Shown: positions 50,288 through 58,612, numbered from the stretch's first letter. The stretch: 64,000 bases of DNA from RHKX01 sp963839535 (GCA_963839535.1 CAWIVF010000001.1:62001-126000), one strand, 5' to 3'. Numbers and translations: made by a program. The notes: generated by a model not told the origin, from the letters alone.

Positions 50288-51813
50288 TGGGCCCGCGCAG
50301 GGTCCTCTTCGCGACCAGCAACGGCACGGGCCTCGGCCACCTGAACCGGGCGATGGCCGTCGCCCGGCGGCTGCCGGGCGAGTTCGAGGCTTCGATCTTC
50401 ACGCTCTCGCAGGCCGCGCCGGTCGTCGCCCGCACCGGCTTCGAGGTCGACTACCTCGCCTCCTACCGCCGCCCCGGCTCCGGGACCGACCACGCCTGGA
50501 ACATGCGCCTGCGCGGCGTGCTGAGCGAGCTGATCGCCGACCGCAGGCCCGACGTGATCGTCTTCGACGGCGTCCACCCCTACCGGGCCCTGACCCACGT
50601 CCTCAGCGCCCGCGGCGCGCCCCCGTCGATCTGGATGCGGCGACCGATGTGGCGCCACGGCTCCGCGACCGCCCCGCTGCGCCGCGCCGGAGCCTTCGAC
50701 GCGGTGATCGAGCCCGGCGAGCTGGCCGCCGCCGCTGACCGCGGGCCCACGGTCGCCGAGCGCGGGCGGGCCGTCCGCGTCGACCCGATCGTCTTCCTCG
50801 ACCGCTCCGAGCTGCTCGATCGCCGTGAGGCCGCGGCCGCCCTCGGGCTGGACCCCTCCCGCCGCACCGCGCTGGTCATGCTCGGCCAGGGCGGCGAGGT
50901 GGATCGCGCGGTCGCCCGCACGCTGCGAGCGCTCACCTCGATCCCGGGCCTGCAGGTGGCGGCGCTGCAATCGAGCATCGGGCCGGGGATCGAGGTTCCC
51001 CCCGAGGTCGTCCACCTGGACGCCACGTTCCCGATGAGCCGCTACTTCGAGGCCTTCGACCTGGCGGTCGCGGCGCCCGGTTACAACGCCTTCCACGAGC
51101 TGATCGCCTTCGGGGTGCCGGCGCTGTTCGTGCCGATGGACCGCAACACCGACGACCAGCACGCGCGGGCGCGCTGGGCGGCGGGGGAGGGCCTCGGCCT
51201 GGCGGTCGAGGGCGCCGGTGACGCGGAGCTCGAGGCTCGCGTCGCCGAGCTCGCCGACCCCGGCGTGTCGGGGCCGATCCGCGAGCGCGCGCTCGCGGCG
51301 CTGCCCGGCAACGGAGCCGCGCGGGCCGCCGACCTGATCCGCCGGCTCGCGGCGGGCGAGTCCGTGGCGCCGCCGGTGCGCGACCGCGGCCGGTTCAACC
51401 GCTGGCTGCGGCTGGCCGCCCATCCGGTCGGGCCCAGCCTGCCGCTCGTCGCCGGGCTCGGCGCGCGGGACCTGCTGCGAAATCCGGAGCGACGGCGCCC
51501 GTATCTGCTCCTGCTCGCGCTCGGCGTGCCGGACGAGGAGGTCGTCGAGCGGGTGAGGACGGAGATGGTCGCCCGGCGCGTCCCGCCCGAGCGGGTCCTC
51601 GTCGTGACCGACTCCCTGCGCTTCGCCGAGCTGCGGCGCCTCGGCGTCGGCTTCGAGCTCCTGCCCACCGCCGGGGAGCCGGGCGGCCGCCCGAACGGCC
51701 CCGAGCTCGAGCGCATGCGCCGGCGCCTGCGGCTGCTCCTGCACGGTCGGCGGCCGCTGCGCGCGGTCTCGCTGGGGGAGCTCGGCGAGGAGCTCCTCGG
51801 CCTGACCGGATAG
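50287..51813 (+). CDS. MurG-like (GT28-fold) glycosyltransferase with extra C-terminal domain
   Basis: A 508-residue protein. The N-terminal acceptor domain starts RRVLFATSNGTGLGHLNRAM, the GT-B glycine loop. The nucleotide-sugar domain holds TALVMLGQGGEVDRAVART, FPMSRYFEAFDLAVAAPGYN and AFHELIAFGVPALFVPMDRN, as in MurG-type enzymes. Residues from about 380 form an additional domain of about 130 residues (RDLLRNPERRRPYLLLLALG; LVVTDSLRFAELRRLGVGFE) that I do not recognise. No signal or membrane helix. Its setting between sulfotransferases suggests assembly of a sulfated glycan or glycolipid. Confidence 0.85.
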   Translation: MGPRRVLFATSNGTGLGHLNRAMAVARRLPGEFEASIFTLSQAAPVVARTGFEVDYLASYRRPGSGTDHAWNMRLRGVLSELIADRRPDVIVFDGVHPYRALTHVLSARGAPPSIWMRRPMWRHGSATAPLRRAGAFDAVIEPGELAAAADRGPTVAERGRAVRVDPIVFLDRSELLDRREAAAALGLDPSRRTALVMLGQGGEVDRAVARTLRALTSIPGLQVAALQSSIGPGIEVPPEVVHLDATFPMSRYFEAFDLAVAAPGYNAFHELIAFGVPALFVPMDRNTDDQHARARWAAGEGLGLAVEGAGDAELEARVAELADPGVSGPIRERALAALPGNGAARAADLIRRLAAGESVAPPVRDRGRFNRWLRLAAHPVGPSLPLVAGLGARDLLRNPERRRPYLLLLALGVPDEEVVERVRTEMVARRVPPERVLVVTDSLRFAELRRLGVGFELLPTAGEPGGRPNGPELERMRRRLRLLLHGRRPLRAVSLGELGEELLGLTG

Positions 51814-51874
51814 GCGCCAGCCGGCGTCTCCCGCCCCGTGGCGGGAGGTGGCCCTGCGCTACCCTCGCCGACCT

Positions 51875-52771
51875 ATGGAGCCTGTGGCGCCCATCCAGCC
51901 CGGCGTCGCCGAGGGCGACGGCGACAGCGCCGCCAAGGGGCTGACGCTGCCGAACCTGATCGTCATCGGCGCGCAGAAGTGCGGGACGAGCGTCCTGCAC
52001 TACTACCTCAGCCTCCACCCGGAGGTCTCCATGTCCAACCCCAAGGAGCTCAACTACTTCATCGAGGAGCGCAACTTCCCCCGCGGCCTCGACTGGTACT
52101 CGCGCCACTTCGACGCCGATGCTCGCTGCCGCGGCGAGGCCTCACCCAACTACACGGCCTATCCGCAGCACCTCGGCGTGCCGGAGCGGATGGCCGCCGT
52201 GGTGCCCGACGCCCGGCTCGTGTTCATCGTCCGCGACCCGATCGAGCGGATCACCGCGCACTGGATCCACAACTACGCGAAGCGCCGGGAGAAGGGCGAC
52301 CTGCGGGCGACCCTCCTGCATCCCAACACCTCGTACGTCACGCGCAGCAAGTACTTCATGCAGCTGCAGCGGTTCCTCGAGCACTACCCGGCCGAGCAGA
52401 TCCTCGTGCTCGACCAGAAGGACCTGCGGGACGACCGGATGCCGACCCTGCGGCGCCTCTTCGAGTTCGCCGGGGTGGATCCGACCTTCGAGCACCCGAA
52501 GTTCGAGCAGGTCAGGCACTCGACCTCGCGCAAGAAGCGGGCGACCCGCCTCGGCATGCGCGTCCAGAAGGCGAGCCGGACCGACTGGGGGAGAAGGGTT
52601 CCGCGGCGCGTCTGGCTCGGCCTCGATGCCGCCCTGCCCCTGGCGAAGCCGATCTCGAAGCCCACCGGGGTGGCGGAGGCGCTGGGGCCGGAGGTGATGG
52701 AGGTCCTGCACGAGGACGCCGAGCGGCTCCGGGCCCACACGGGCCAGGCATTCGCTCACTGGTCCGTCTAG
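51875..52771 (+). CDS. Sulfotransferase, heparan-sulfate-type
   Basis: A 298-residue sulfotransferase different in type from the tandem pair. The phosphosulfate loop is LIVIGAQKCGTSVLHYYLSL and continues HPEVSMSNPKELNYFIEE. The 3'-phosphate site is LVFIVRDPIERITAHWIHNY. LVLDQKDLRDDRMPTLRRLF and FEHPKFEQVRHSTSRKKR are typical of the N/O-sulfotransferase group acting on sugars. ATG 51875 is used, with a TACCCT -10-like element at 51860-51865. It follows the glycosyltransferase by 61 bases and may have its own promoter. Confidence 0.88.
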   Translation: MEPVAPIQPGVAEGDGDSAAKGLTLPNLIVIGAQKCGTSVLHYYLSLHPEVSMSNPKELNYFIEERNFPRGLDWYSRHFDADARCRGEASPNYTAYPQHLGVPERMAAVVPDARLVFIVRDPIERITAHWIHNYAKRREKGDLRATLLHPNTSYVTRSKYFMQLQRFLEHYPAEQILVLDQKDLRDDRMPTLRRLFEFAGVDPTFEHPKFEQVRHSTSRKKRATRLGMRVQKASRTDWGRRVPRRVWLGLDAALPLAKPISKPTGVAEALGPEVMEVLHEDAERLRAHTGQAFAHWSV

Positions 52772-52778
52772 AGAAGGG

Positions 52779-53317
52779 TCAGTCAGCGCGGCGGATGACG
52801 ATTTGATCCGCCTCTACGGTCACGCGGACCGGCTTGTGGCCGGCCCAATGCTCTGCGTAGACCGGGTTGTCCTTGATCGCCGGGTCGAGCCAGAGGCCGT
52901 AGCCGTCCTGCTCGCCGTGATCGAAGCTCGCCTCGATGGTCGCAGCGCCACCGCGCTTGCGGCCACGGCCGCCGCGACGGCGGCGGCGACGGCGGGGACG
53001 GTCGTCGGAGGAGTCGTCGCCCTCGGCGCGATCCTCTCGTCGTCGTCCTCGTCGTCATCCTCGTCCTCCTCGGGAGGAGCGGACTCGGCCGCCTCGGCGG
53101 CGGCCAGCGTCGCGGCCTCCACCTCGGCCTCGATCTCGTCGCGAAGGTCGTCTGAGGTATCCGGCTCCGAGTCCGGCGTGAGGTCGTGGCGGCGGCGGAA
53201 CTCGCGCAGCTCCGAGGCCGAGATCTCGAGCTGATGGGCGATCCAGGCATCGGTCCGTCCCTCGCGCACCCATGCGCGGATCTGGTTCAACTGGGACCTG
53301 AGGGGTTTGCCTGCCAT
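52779..53317 (-). CDS. Small HTH protein with acidic and Arg-rich linkers, one frameshift
   Basis: About 179 residues. The N-terminus is HTH-like (QIRAWVREGRTDAWIAHQLE, SASELREFRRRHDL). An acidic Ala/Glu/Asp stretch follows. After a net -1 break near 53025 it continues as an arginine-rich segment (RPRRRRRRRGGRGRKRGG). A compact C-terminal domain ends the protein (ATIEASFDHGEQDGYGLWLD; HWAGHKPVRVTVEADQIVIR). I do not recognise the family. The C-terminal domain could be a small beta fold. The two charged linkers suggest nucleic-acid contact. Its stop is 7 bases from the end of the convergent sulfotransferase gene. Confidence 0.7.
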
Positions 53318-53499
53318 GACCGGCGCGGCAGTCTACCAGCGGGCCGGACGCGCCCCTGAGCGCCTCCCCTCCGCCTCATGCTGGCGAGACGCCCCCCGCT
53401 CCGCTAAGGTCGCGGTGCACGTGGGATTCAGGTATCCCTCGGGCGCTGTCTTAATTCCGCAGGTTCAGCTGTTCTCCCGGTAGGAGGTCCGGGCCCCCG

Positions 53500-53736
53500 A
53501 TGCTCGTACTCACACGGAAGACGAACCAGAGCATCATGATCGGCGACGAGATCGAGGTCTCGATCCTGTCCGTCGCCGGCGACAAGGTCCGCATCGGAAT
53601 CGACGCGCCGCGGGACATCGCCGTCTTCCGCAAAGAGGTCTACATCGCGATCGACGAGGGCAGCGCCCCCGGCAGCGGTGGAAGTTCGCAGTCGACCGAC
53701 GAAGTCAGCGTCGACAGCATCAGCAAAGACTCCTGA
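53500..53736 (+). CDS. csrA: Carbon storage regulator CsrA
   Basis: CsrA dimers bind GGA motifs in mRNA leaders and repress translation; in many bacteria the target is flagellin and the antagonist FliW. The core is canonical: MLVLTRKTNQSIMIGDEIEV, ILSVAGDKVRIGIDAPRDIA and VFRKEVYIAI. At 78 residues it carries a Ser/Gly/Asp-rich tail of about 25 residues (EGSAPGSGGSSQSTDEVSVD) beyond the usual end. AGGAGG at 53482-53487 is 12 bases from ATG 53500 and itself contains GGA, so autoregulation is possible. No flagellar genes or fliW are in the window. Confidence 0.95.
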   Translation: MLVLTRKTNQSIMIGDEIEVSILSVAGDKVRIGIDAPRDIAVFRKEVYIAIDEGSAPGSGGSSQSTDEVSVDSISKDS

Positions 53737-53745
53737 CGGTCCGGA

Positions 53746-53762
53746 GACGCCAGCTCGGCGTC
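53746..53762 (+). terminator. Short hairpin after csrA
   Basis: GACGCC (53746-53751) and GGCGTC (53757-53762) pair around AGCTC, 9 bases after the csrA stop. No U-tract; weak evidence. Confidence 0.35.
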
Positions 53763-53845
53763 ATCGGGGCCTCATGGCCTGCGGCCACAGCGGCCACCTC
53801 TTCCTTGATCTGACGATCCCGACCTCGTCAGGGCCGTGAGGCTCG

Positions 53846-54118
53846 TCAGCCGCCGACCAACCAGGCCAGCGTCTCGAACATCACGATCACGACCGTGACC
53901 GACGTCGCGGTCAGCGCCAGGGCGAGCACGCTGAAGCGGACCTTGCCGCGCTGCTCGGTCCTGACGATGTTGCGGGCCCGGGAGCGGTTGGCGGCGCGCT
54001 GGCGGAGGGCCTCGCGGCGCTTCTGCTCGACCAGCGATTCGCGTTCGAAAGCCTCCTCGAACTGATCGAGGCTCTGCCGCATGCGTTCAACCGGGGCTCT
54101 TCCGATCTCGGTCGCCAT
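53846..54118 (-). CDS. Small C-terminally anchored membrane protein
   Basis: A 90-residue protein. The first 60 residues are charged and helical (RMRQSLDQFEEAFERESLVE, QRAANRSRARNIVRTEQRGK). One hydrophobic helix follows (VLALALTATSVTVVIVMFET) and it ends LAWLVGG. A TAAGAT -10 (54127-54132, minus) ends 9 bases before ATG 54118, which supports this start and a leaderless message. No family recognised. Confidence 0.65.
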   Translation of the reverse strand: MATEIGRAPVERMRQSLDQFEEAFERESLVEQKRREALRQRAANRSRARNIVRTEQRGKVRFSVLALALTATSVTVVIVMFETLAWLVGG

Positions 54119-54126
54119 GCCCTGAC

Positions 54127-54132
54127 ATCTTA
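54127..54132 (-). promoter_or_regulatory. -10 element, leaderless start
   Basis: TAAGAT on the minus strand ends 9 bases before ATG 54118. Confidence 0.45.
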
Positions 54133-54179
54133 CCCTCAGACGAGGATTCGGTTACGAGATGCCAACAATCCGATCCGGC

Positions 54180-54706
54180 TCAGCACGCGGCCCAGAGGCC
54201 GCGGCCGGCGGCTCCGGCGGCGTCCTCGAGCCTCTCGAGCTGCGCCGGCGCGTGAGGTGTTCGGCTCGATCTCGAGCGTCCGGGCGTACCCGCCCTCGAC
54301 CAGCTCGGCGTTGACGAAGCGGTCACCGGCGAAGACGTAGGCGAGGAGCCGGCCGTAGTCGTCGCGCAGCTCGGCGTCGAACTCCAGCGTCACCTCCCGG
54401 TCCTCGACGAGGTCGTGGTTGAACGACGACGCCTCCGGCCCGAAGCACTCCACCGGCGTGCCCGGCTTGACCGTCTCGGGGGTGTCGACCCCGATGTAGC
54501 GGACGTCCTCGGTGCTCCCGTCGAGGTCCACCTCGATCGTGTCGCCGTCGATCACCCGCAGGACCTCGGCGGTCGCGCTCTCGCCCGGCCCCGACCGGGT
54601 CCCCGCTTCCCGTCCCCGCCTCATCGGAGCCCCCGCCGAAGAGCAGGATCAGGACCAGCACGACGAGCAGGGCCACGGCCCCCGAACCGCGGCCCCATGC
54701 CGGCAC
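54180..54706 (-). CDS. Membrane-anchored thermonuclease (SNase family), two frameshifts
   Basis: A staphylococcal-nuclease-type phosphodiesterase. The N-terminus is an anchor or signal (AVALLVVLVLILLFGGG). The nuclease core has LRVIDGDTIEVDLDG, VRYIGVDTPETVKPGTPVEC, VTLEFDAELRDDYGRLLAYV and FVNAELVEGGYARTLEIEPN, matching the calcium and catalytic aspartate/arginine regions. An extra C near 54586 and an extra T near 54256 break the frame. Restored, the end reads APAQLERLEDAAGAAGRGLW then AAC, stop 54180-54182. Probably acts outside the cytoplasm. Confidence 0.87.
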
Positions 54707-54730
54707 CCCCGATCGCCCCCGGCCGCTTCC

Positions 54731-55651
54731 CTAGGGGGTGCGGGTGACGTTCGAGAGCATGAGCTCCTTGATCTGCTCGACGATCTCGACGGCCTCGTTC
54801 CACTCGCGCTGCCAGACGTTGCGCCCGTAGATGACCCCGGACCCGCCGGCCTGCATGATCGCGCGGGTCTGGTCGAGCAGCTTGTCGTCGTCGATCTTCG
54901 AGCCGCCCGAGAGCACGACGAGCGAGCGCCCGGCGGACTCGACGGTCTGCGCGATCACGTCCTCCTGGGAGAAGCCGCCCTCGTTGTAGGGGGCGGGGGA
55001 GTCCTTGTCCTTCTCCGGGTTGATCTTCGGCATGTTGAGCTTGACGATGTCGGCGCCCATCTCCATGGCCATCCGCGCCGCGTAGTCGATCGCGTAGAAG
55101 GAGTCCTGGCCGCCCTTCTTCGCCACCGCGCTGCCGCGCGGGTAGGACCAGACGATCAGCGGCATGCCGAAGCGGTCGCAGTCCTCGCGGACGCTCTTGA
55201 GCTGCAGCAGGTCCTCGTCCTGGCGCGGCGAGCCGACGTAGAGCGTGTAGCCGACGGCATCGGCGCCGAGCCGCACGGCGTCCTCGACGGAGGCGTTCAC
55301 GGTCGAGAACGCGTTGTCGGAGGGCGGCAGGTCGGTCTTGCCGTTGACCTTGAGGATCAGCGGCACGCTGCCGGCGTAGTCGGGGTAGTACTTCGTCGCC
55401 AGGCCGATCTGGCAGGCGATCGCCGAGTAGCCGGCCTCGGCGGCGAGCCTGAACTGGTAATCGGGGTCCTTGGAGGCCGGGTTGGGGAAGAAGTCCCGCG
55501 GGCCGTGCTCGATCCCCTGGTCGATCGGGAGCAGCATCAGCGTCCCGTTCCCCGGGCCGAACTCGAACAGCAGCCGGCGCAGGCGCGTCCGCTTGCCAGG
55601 CGCAAGCGTGTCCAGGAGCGACTTCTGCTCGGTGATGCTCTTGACCTCCAC
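54731..55651 (-). CDS. Class I fructose-bisphosphate aldolase (FbaB/DhnA type)
   Basis: It interconverts fructose-1,6-bisphosphate and triose phosphates through a Schiff-base lysine. The 306-residue protein has LMLLPIDQGIEHGPRDFF, the lysine strand GADIVKLNMPKINPEKDKDS, LVVLSGGSKIDDDKLLDQTR and GGSGVIYGRNVWQREWNEA, characteristic of the archaeal/DhnA type. GTG 55651 is chosen; AAAGAGG lies just upstream, and a TATACT -10 about 75 bases upstream gives a normal leader. The frame stays open upstream through the promoter, but that part has no homologous look. Confidence 0.93.
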   Translation of the reverse strand: MEVKSITEQKSLLDTLAPGKRTRLRRLLFEFGPGNGTLMLLPIDQGIEHGPRDFFPNPASKDPDYQFRLAAEAGYSAIACQIGLATKYYPDYAGSVPLILKVNGKTDLPPSDNAFSTVNASVEDAVRLGADAVGYTLYVGSPRQDEDLLQLKSVREDCDRFGMPLIVWSYPRGSAVAKKGGQDSFYAIDYAARMAMEMGADIVKLNMPKINPEKDKDSPAPYNEGGFSQEDVIAQTVESAGRSLVVLSGGSKIDDDKLLDQTRAIMQAGGSGVIYGRNVWQREWNEAVEIVEQIKELMLSNVTRTP

Positions 55652-55723
55652 GGGTACCTCTTTCAGTTCGGAATCGATGGCTGGGGAAGGCGGGCGCTTG
55701 GTCCTTCGCGCGCCCGAGGGGCC

Positions 55724-55729
55724 AGTATA
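55724..55729 (-). promoter_or_regulatory. -10 element of the aldolase gene
   Basis: TATACT on the minus strand, one mismatch from consensus, about 70 bases before GTG 55651. It is divergent from the promoter at 55759-55785. Confidence 0.55.
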
Positions 55730-55758
55730 GGCCCGCCCCGGGGCCCCGGATGGGCCGC

Positions 55759-55785
55759 TTGAACCGCCTCCGCGCGGGGTAGGAT
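55759..55785 (+). promoter_or_regulatory. Promoter of the YbdK-type ligase gene
   Basis: TTGAAC (55759-55764) and TAGGAT (55780-55785) with a 15-base spacer; the predicted leader is about 46 nt with GGACGGA near the start codon. Confidence 0.45.
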
Positions 55786-55838
55786 CGGCTCCAGAGGCCG
55801 GTCCGGGGCGGCCCCGGGGCAGCGGACGGAATCCACAG

Positions 55839-56948
55839 ATGCTCGACCACAGCTTCAACGGGACGCCGTTCACGGTCGGCATCGAGGAGGAGCTGATGCT
55901 GCTCGATCCCGAGTCGTTCGACCTCGCCCCCGGCATCGAGGCGATCCTCGCCGACGTCCCCGAGGAGCGCGCCGGCCAGATCCAGCCCGAGTTGTTCCAA
56001 TCGGTGCTCGAGATCGTCACGACCCCCTGCGCCGACGTGCGGGAGGCGGCAGCCCAGCTCGGGACCCTGCGCGATCTCGTCAGCGAGCTGGCGGCGGGCC
56101 ACGGGATGCTCGTCGGCGCGGCCGGCACCCATCCGTTCGCCCGCTGCGCCGATCAGCTCATCGTCGAGCGCGACCGCTATCGCAGGCTGGTCGGGGAGCT
56201 CGGCTACATCGCCAGGCAGGAGCTGATCTTCGGCACCCACGTCCACGTCGCGATCGACGCGCCCGACAAGGCGATCTACGTCGCCGACGGCATCCGTCGC
56301 TACCTGCCGCTGCTGCTCGCACTCTCGACCAACTCGCCCTACTGGCAGGGGGAGCCGACCGGCCTGATGTCGGCGCGGACGCCCGTCTTCCGCGGCTTCC
56401 CGCGCTCGGGGATCCCGCCGCACTACGGCAGCTGGGAGATCTACTCGCGCCGGGTGGAGCGGATGGTCGCCTCGGGCGCGATCACCGACTACACGTTCCT
56501 CTGGTGGGACGTCCGCCCCCACCCGAAGCTCGGCACGGTCGAGACGCGCATCTTCGACCAGGCGACGCGGCTCGAGGACACCGCCGCCTTCGCCGCGATG
56601 ACGCAGTCGCTGGCGCACCGCTTCGCGACGCTCTTCGACGACGGCGTCCCGATGATCGAGCAGCCATCCGAGCTGGTCGACGACAACAAGGTCCGCGCCG
56701 CGGTGCGGGGGATGGAGGGGGAGCTCGTCGACTACAGCCTCGACCGCCACGTGGTCGCGAGCAGCCTCGCCGAGCGGCTCCTCGACGAGCTCGCCGGCAG
56801 CGCCGCCGAGCTCGGCTGCACCGCCGAGCTCGGACGGGTGCGCGAGATCCTCGCCGAGGGAACCGGAGCGAGGCGCCAGCTCGCCTTCGTCGAGAGCCAC
56901 GGCGACGACCTGCGCGAGCTCGTCAAGGCCGAAGTCGCCCTGACCTGA
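55839..56948 (+). CDS. YbdK-type carboxylate-amine ligase (glutamate-cysteine ligase family 2)
   Basis: A 369-residue ATP-grasp-like GCS2 protein. YbdK has weak glutamate-cysteine ligase activity; actinobacterial relatives join carboxylates to amines, with varied natural substrates. Motifs: FTVGIEEELMLLDPES, IQPELFQSVLEIVTTPCADV, LVGAAGTHPFARCADQ, ELIFGTHVHVAID, YGSWEIYSRRVERMVASGAI and WWDVRPHPKLGTVETRIFDQ. Length is normal and the frame intact. It has its own promoter, divergent from the aldolase gene. The true substrate is unknown. Confidence 0.92.
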   Translation: MLDHSFNGTPFTVGIEEELMLLDPESFDLAPGIEAILADVPEERAGQIQPELFQSVLEIVTTPCADVREAAAQLGTLRDLVSELAAGHGMLVGAAGTHPFARCADQLIVERDRYRRLVGELGYIARQELIFGTHVHVAIDAPDKAIYVADGIRRYLPLLLALSTNSPYWQGEPTGLMSARTPVFRGFPRSGIPPHYGSWEIYSRRVERMVASGAITDYTFLWWDVRPHPKLGTVETRIFDQATRLEDTAAFAAMTQSLAHRFATLFDDGVPMIEQPSELVDDNKVRAAVRGMEGELVDYSLDRHVVASSLAERLLDELAGSAAELGCTAELGRVREILAEGTGARRQLAFVESHGDDLRELVKAEVALT

Positions 56949-57051
56949 CGAGGCTGAGAGTTCGCTGATCAAGGAAGAGGACGGCGATGCGGCCATTTGG
57001 CCGTGAGCCGTGCGATGACGCCGAGCCAGCGGGCTCTCGGGCCGTCAGGGC

Positions 57052-57057
57052 TATTCT
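57052..57057 (+). promoter_or_regulatory. -10 element, leaderless start
   Basis: TATTCT ends 8 bases before GTG 57065. Confidence 0.45.
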
Positions 57058-57064
57058 CGGTCGG

Positions 57065-57851
57065 GTGGCTGGTCCGGAGCTGAGCGTCGTCTGCAAGAGC
57101 TGCGGCTCCGAGGTGAGCCCGTACGTGACCGAGTGCCCCTACTGCGGCCACCGCCTGCGCAAGCGCGCGCCGAAGCTGGAGCGGGAGGGGAACGAGATCC
57201 GCGTGCACCAGTCACGGCGCGAGAAGCGCCGGACCGCGCGACAGGACCGGGCGCGGGAGCGCTCGACGATCGAGCTCGGTGGCCGGCCCATCGCCACGGG
57301 CGTCAACCCTGGCGATCGGCGCTCTCTCGCTCGTGGTCGGGAGTGCCGCCGGCCTCAGCCTCGACGAGACCGGCGCCATCGTCGGGCCGATCGGGTCCGA
57401 CTTCTGGCGCTACCTCACCGCGCCGCTCACCTACAGCGACACCGGCGCCTTCATCGTCCTGGCGCTCGCGATCGGGGTCTTCGGCTCGGCGGTGGAGCGG
57501 CGCCTCGGGACCCTGGCGACCGCCATCCTGATCCTCGCCTCCGGCTCCCTGGGGATGCTCGCCGCCGATGCGACCTCGGCCTCCGGCCTCACGGACACCC
57601 TCATCGCCTCGGGCGGCAACGGCATCGCGCTCGGGTTGCTCGGTGCCTGGCTGATGATCTGGCTCGCCGAGGCGAAGCACCACTACAGCGAGCCGCTCGA
57701 CGAGATCGGCATCGGCGTCTGCGCCGTGGTGCTTCTCCTGATGCCGCTCGTCGATCCGAGCTCCGACGCGATCGCCGGGCTCGTCGGCGGCCTGGTCGGG
57801 CTCGGCATGGGCAGCCTCGCCACCCGGAGCGGGCGCGTCGGCGCCGGCTGA
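57065..57851 (+). CDS. Zinc-ribbon plus rhomboid-like membrane protein, catalytic residues missing, one frameshift
   Basis: About 262 residues. The N-terminus is a CxxC-CxxC zinc ribbon (VVCKSCGSEVSPYVTECPYC) followed by a basic linker. An extra G near 57300 breaks the frame. The rest is a six-helix rhomboid-like core (LAIGALSLVVGSAAGLSLDE; FWRYLTAPLTYSDTGAFIVL; SGGNGIALGLLGAWLMIWLA). The serine of the GxSG rhomboid motif reads GGNG, and the helix that should carry the catalytic histidine reads AGLVGGLVGLGMG. So it is probably a protease-dead rhomboid relative. Start GTG 57065 is supported by the -10 element. Confidence 0.75.
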
Positions 57852-57854
57852 GCG

Positions 57855-58190
57855 ATGCCCGGAGGCGAGTACTCACAGGCGGACCTCGACGCCGCCGTCG
57901 AGAGGCTGACCGAGGGGACCCGCCTGCGGGAGGCCGAGGCCCGTGTCGCGGCCGCCGCCCCGGCGCTGCAGATGGTCCTCGCCGACGCCCTCGCCGCAGG
58001 GGGCTGGTTCGAGGGCTCCCACCGGCAGGAGCTCGAGCGCGTGGCCGCGATCGAGGATCCAGGCGAGCGGCTGACGGCGGTGGCGACGATGCTCGCCGAG
58101 GAGACGCGCATCGCGATGATGGTCGGGGTCGCGGTCGGCTGGGCCCTGGCCGAGGAGCTCGGCGAGAGCGCCCCTCCCGCTCCGGCCTAG
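57855..58190 (+). CDS. Small helical protein of unknown function
   Basis: A 111-residue, mostly alpha-helical protein from ATG 57855, 3 bases after the rhomboid-like gene, so presumably co-transcribed. Visible segments: GEYSQADLDAAVERLTEGTR, ALQMVLADALAAGGWFEGSH and AAIEDPGERLTAVATMLAEE. A final hydrophobic helix is MMVGVAVGWALAEEL. No signal peptide and no recognised domain. Confidence 0.65.
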   Translation: MPGGEYSQADLDAAVERLTEGTRLREAEARVAAAAPALQMVLADALAAGGWFEGSHRQELERVAAIEDPGERLTAVATMLAEETRIAMMVGVAVGWALAEELGESAPPAPA

Positions 58191-58257
58191 AGATCGAATG
58201 CGCCGGCGCTCGCCGGCGCCGCCCCCTCGGGAGCGACGCCGGGCCGAGGCCGTGCTC

Positions 58258-58545
58258 TTACTCCTGGGCGCCTCGCTCGAACCAGAGCGAGCGATCGTGC
58301 CAATCGTGCGCCATCAGGGCCGTCCCGAAGAGGGTCCACTCGAGCCCTCCGCGAGGTGAAAATCGGTGCGCCGCCAGCCCCGCGAGCCCGAGCGCCGCGA
58401 GGGCGACCCCGGTGGAGCCGTGGTGGAGGCGCTGGCCGCGGATCCAGAGGCGCCGGCGTACCGGGTCGTAGCGCACCAGCCCGCCCGCGTAGACGCGTGC
58501 CGCGCCGGGCGCAGTCGACCGCTCGATGGCCGCCGGGTTCTCCAT
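58258..58545 (-). CDS. Small protein with one hydrophobic segment, unknown function
   Basis: A 95-residue protein from ATG 58545 with GAGGTCCCC just upstream. Parts: ARVYAGGLVRYDPVRRRLWI, GQRLHHGSTGVALAALGLAG and LEWTLFGTALMAHDWHDRSL. The middle hydrophobic stretch could be membrane-associated. The histidine-rich segments (RLHHGS, HDWHDR) are notable but form no motif I know. Codon usage is consistent with a real gene. Confidence 0.6.
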   Translation of the reverse strand: MENPAAIERSTAPGAARVYAGGLVRYDPVRRRLWIRGQRLHHGSTGVALAALGLAGLAAHRFSPRGGLEWTLFGTALMAHDWHDRSLWFERGAQE

Positions 58546-58612
58546 GGGGACCTCATCGGCCCAGGGCCGGGGCGGCGTTAACCGCGCCCGGAAACTTGCG
58601 CGTCGCCGGGGC

